Assembly (NCBI GenBank): GCA_947650365.1
Contig: OX393551.1
Coordinates: forward strand, 95,516,697-95,580,696
DNA length: 64,000 nt
Reading direction: 5' to 3'
Source: Chamaelirium japonicum
Lineage: Eukaryota; Streptophyta; Magnoliopsida; Liliales; Melanthiaceae
The position numbers and the translations under genes are program-made. Position 1 is the first letter of the stretch, and every line of letters starts with the position of its first letter. The notes under the pieces are model-generated. The model was not told the origin of the DNA. It did no database searches and was given only the letters and a program-made list of their open reading frames with translations. Shown one piece after another: positions 61,333 to 64,000 of the stretch.

Positions 61333-64000
61333 TCCATGGGAGAAGAAAGAAGAGAAAGGAGAGATTTAATTATATTATTGAGAAGTGGAGTTTTGGAATT
61401 TAGATTTCTTCTTACTTCATACCTATACCTGTGGCGAATGGACTGAAGCAGGACTTCTTCTCTCTTCTCTCTTCATTTATCTCTTTGTTCTCTTCTCACT
61501 TGTCTTAACATATTATTAGCACAAACATGTCGAGCCCAGCCGACCAGTCATAAGAAAACGGAGAGAGAAACAATGACAGAAGTGAGAGAAGAAGAGATAA
61601 GAGAACGGAAAGATAAACGAAGAGAGAAGAGAGAAGAAGTCCTACTCCAGTCCATTAGCTATGGGTATAGGTGTGAAGTAAGAATGAATCTAAATTCCGA
61701 AACTCCATAGAAGAGAGAGAAGAAAAGAGGAGAGAACGGAGAGATAAATGAAGTTAGAATATAAAAGAAGTCCTACTCCAGTCCATTGGCCATGGGTATA
61801 GGTATGAAGTAAGAAGGAATCTAAATTCCAAAACTCCATTTCTATCTTCATTTCTCTCTCCATTTTCTTGTAACTGGTCGGTTGGGCTCGATATTTTTGT
61901 GCTGATAATGTGTTATGAGATATGAGAAAGAGAGAGCCATCAAATGTGCCCCTCCCTAAAGAGGTCATATATTATTTGTAGGGTAAGCTTAATTAGGGCC
62001 ACCGTCGAATCTCTCCCATGGATTAGGATTTCCTATAGATTGCTCCAAGTAATCTTACCTTATAAATAATATATGACCCTTTTAGGGTGGGGTATGTTTG
62101 ACGGCTCTCTCTTTTTCCCATCTTATAATAAGTTATCTGTACGAACATATCGAGCCCAGCCGACCAGTCACAAGAAAACGGAGAGAGAAACAAAGACAAA
62201 AGTGGAGTTTAGGAATTTATATTCCTTCTTATGTCACACCTATACCCGTGGCCAATGGACTAGAGTAGGACTTCTTCTCTCTTTATTTATCTCTCCATTC
62301 TATTCTCTCTTATTATTTCTCTTGTGTGGAGTTTTGAAATTTAGATTCTTTATTACTTTACAGCTATACGCGTAGCCAATGGACTGAAGCAGGACTTCTT
62401 ATATCTTCTCTCTTTGTTTATCTCTCTGTTATCTTCTTTCTCTTCTTTCATCTTTTCTCTCTCTGTTTTCTTATGACTGGTCGGTTAGGTTCGACATGTT
62501 CATGTTGATAATGTGTTGTGAGAAGAGAGAAGAGAACAGAGAGACAAATAACAAAGAGAGAAGAGAGAAGAAGTCCTGTTCCAGTCCATTTTCCACAGGT
62601 ATAGGTGTGAATTAAGAAAGATTCTAAATTCCAAAACTCTACTTCTCAATAATATAATTAAATACCTTCGTTCTTTTTTCTCTTTGTCTATGGATTAGGG
62701 TTTCTTATAGATTGCTTAGGCCCTAAGTAAGCTTTTCCTATAAATAATATACGACCCCTTTAGGGTGGGGCACGTTTGACGGCTCTCTCTTTCTCCCACC
62801 TCACAGCATATTATCACTACGAATATATCGAGCCTAGCTGACCAGTCGCAAGAAAATAGTAAGAGAAATGAAGATAGAAGTGGAGTTTTGGTATTTATAT
62901 TCCTTCTTACTCCACATTTATACCCGTGGCTAATGTACTGGAGTAGGACATCTTCTCTCTTCTCTCTTCATTTATCTCTCTGTTTGCTTCTCGCTTCTTA
63001 TATCTCTTTTGTCTTTATTAAACTCCACTTCTTCTCTATATTAACGGATAGAGAAACGAAGACAAAAGAGAAAGAAAAAGAGAGAAGAAAATGGAGAGAT
63101 AAACAAAGAGAGAAGAAGTCCTGTTCCAGTCCATTGGCCACTGGTATAGGTATGAAGTTCTTTATTTTCTCTTTATTTATCTCTCTATTCTCTTATCGCT
63201 TCTTATCTCTCTTCTGTCTTCGTTAAAGTCCCCTTCTTCTGTAAATAAACGGATAAAGAAAAGTAGACAGAAGTAAGAGAAGAAAAGAAAAGAGAACGGA
63301 GAGATAAACGAAGAGAGAAGAGTGAAAAAGTCCTGCTCTAGTTAATTGGCTACAGGTATATGTGTGAAGTAAGAAGGAATTTAAATTCCAAAACTCCACT
63401 TCTGTCTTCGTTTCTGTTTCTGTTTTCTTGCGACTGGTCAGCTGGGCTTGATATGTTCGTGCTGATAAAGTGTTATGAGATGGGAGAAAGGAAGAGCTAT
63501 CAAACGTGCCCCACCATAAAGGGGTCATATGTTATTTATATAGTAAGCTTACTTAGGTCCTAAGCAATCTATGGAAAACCCTAATCCATGGGAGAAGAGA
63601 GAAGAGAATAGAGAGATTTAATTACATTATTTAGAAGTGGAGTTTTGAAATTTAGATTCCTTCTTACTTCACACCTATACCCGTGGCGAATGGACTAGAG
63701 TAATATTTCTTCTCTCTTCTTTCTTCGTTTATCTCTCCTTTCTCTTCTTTCTTCTTTTTTTTTTCTCACAACTCGTTATCAGCATGAACATATCGAGCCC
63801 AGCCGACCAGTCACAAGAAACTGAAGAGAGAAACAAAGACAGAAGAGAGGGAAGAAAAGAGAAGAGAATGGAAAGAAAAATAATTTAAATAATATATTTA
63901 AATAATTTAGTTAAATTCTAAATAGTGGTTGGCTGGGCTTGATATGTTCATGCTGATAACGTGTTGTGAGTAAAGAGAAGAAGAGAGAAGAGAATGGAGA

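Larger units (their letters stand above)
1..64000. repeat. LTR-like satellite array, mixed orientation
   Basis: One repeat family fills the window apart from the three insertions described separately. In unit order the conserved parts are TTAGGGTTT, ATTGCTTAGGCCCTAAG, CCTATAAATAATA, CCCTTTAGGGTGGGGCA, CTCACAACA, CGTTATCAGCACGA, GCCCAGCCGACCAGTC, a 60-150 bp purine tract, CCTGCTCCAGTCCATTGGCC, and AATCTAAATTCCAAAACTCC. The block CTTTAGG..GGGCA recurs at 150, 383, 740, 1111 and 1476 on the plus strand, giving spacings of about 235 and 365 bp. Plus- and minus-strand units alternate through the whole window. TATA followed about 70 bp later by an AACA end and then a PBS-like motif is what an LTR with a short R-U5 looks like. 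A purine tract where a polypurine tract belongs fits a TRIM-like element repeated in tandem. I see no protein-coding retroelement core in the units, and I cannot place the 5' LTR end. LTR-like parts are seen directly; the TRIM/satellite origin is inferred. Confidence 0.85.
54690..64000 (-). repeat. Inverted repeat 2, right arm
   Basis: Reverse-complement partner of 13009-22350, with the paired landmarks listed there. The last bases of the window still pair with about 13009, so the arm continues to the right. AT-rich domains lie at 54690-55440, 56305-56640, 58865-59000 and 59235-59320. Plus-strand TATA modules occur near 55665, 56982, 59508, 62062 and 62749. Minus-strand ones occur near 58750, 60181, 60655, 61281 and 63530. 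No gene is visible. Confidence 0.88.

Noticed and set aside
148-63563. Over a hundred open frames of 60-170 codons rich in S/L/F or K/R/E
   Set aside because: They are translations of purine or pyrimidine tracts and recur in every frame and strand wherever the repeat unit occurs. None has a conserved domain apart from the gag fragment.
1-64000. 5S-like promoter boxes as in Cassandra TRIMs
   Set aside because: I found no recognisable 5S A/C-box sequence in the units.
1-64000. tRNA, rRNA, CRISPR or bacterial operon features
   Set aside because: Nothing in the sequence supports them. Composition and repeats are those of plant nuclear heterochromatin.

Overview
The window looks like heterochromatic DNA from a flowering plant. 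It holds no intact gene that I can support. Almost all of it (about 60 of 64 kb) is an AT-rich array built from one repeat family, laid down on both strands in short blocks that keep changing direction. One unit, read in order, has: a telo-box-like TTAGGGTTT, a TATA box (usually CCTATAAATAATA), a CCCTTTAGGGTGGGGCA block, an LTR-style end (CTCACAACA), a primer-binding-site-like CGTTATCAGCACGA, a long purine-rich tract, and a block ending in AATCTAAATTCCAAAACTCC. Unit lengths fall in classes: about 365 bp, about 235 bp without the telo-box/TATA part, and more than 1 kb with an almost pure A/T domain. I read the family as a satellite derived from LTR-retroelement ends, perhaps a tandem miniature (TRIM-like) element. 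That reading is inference.

Layout. 1-9139 is one long palindrome (arms 1-4591 and 4730-9139, nearly identical) that runs off the left edge. 9140-13008 is mosaic array. 13009-22350 and about 54690-64000 are the arms of a second, older inverted repeat with about 32 kb between them; it runs off the right edge. At its inner left edge, 22351-23084, sits a broken Ty3/gypsy gag fragment on the minus strand, joined to the array's PBS-like motif. 23085-33882 is mosaic array with one full long-class unit (27530-28740). 33888-36175 is a 2288-bp solo LTR with a perfect 5-bp target duplication. 36605-37480 is an 876-bp terminal-inverted-repeat element whose ends carry about 43-bp minisatellites. From 38.7 to 52.2 kb, kilobase-scale direct duplications are nested: block A repeats 11.2 kb away and block B repeats in tandem 3.7 kb away, with a partial third B at 32.4-33.7 kb.

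How the parts work together: there are about 70 TATA/LTR-end modules, roughly half on each strand, inside inverted repeats of three sizes. If transcribed, they would give convergent and fold-back RNAs, so self-directed silencing is a reasonable but untested idea. The many short open frames rich in S/L/F or K/R/E come from the purine/pyrimidine tracts and are not genes. All identities and copy counts were estimated by eye. The species cannot be named from this window.
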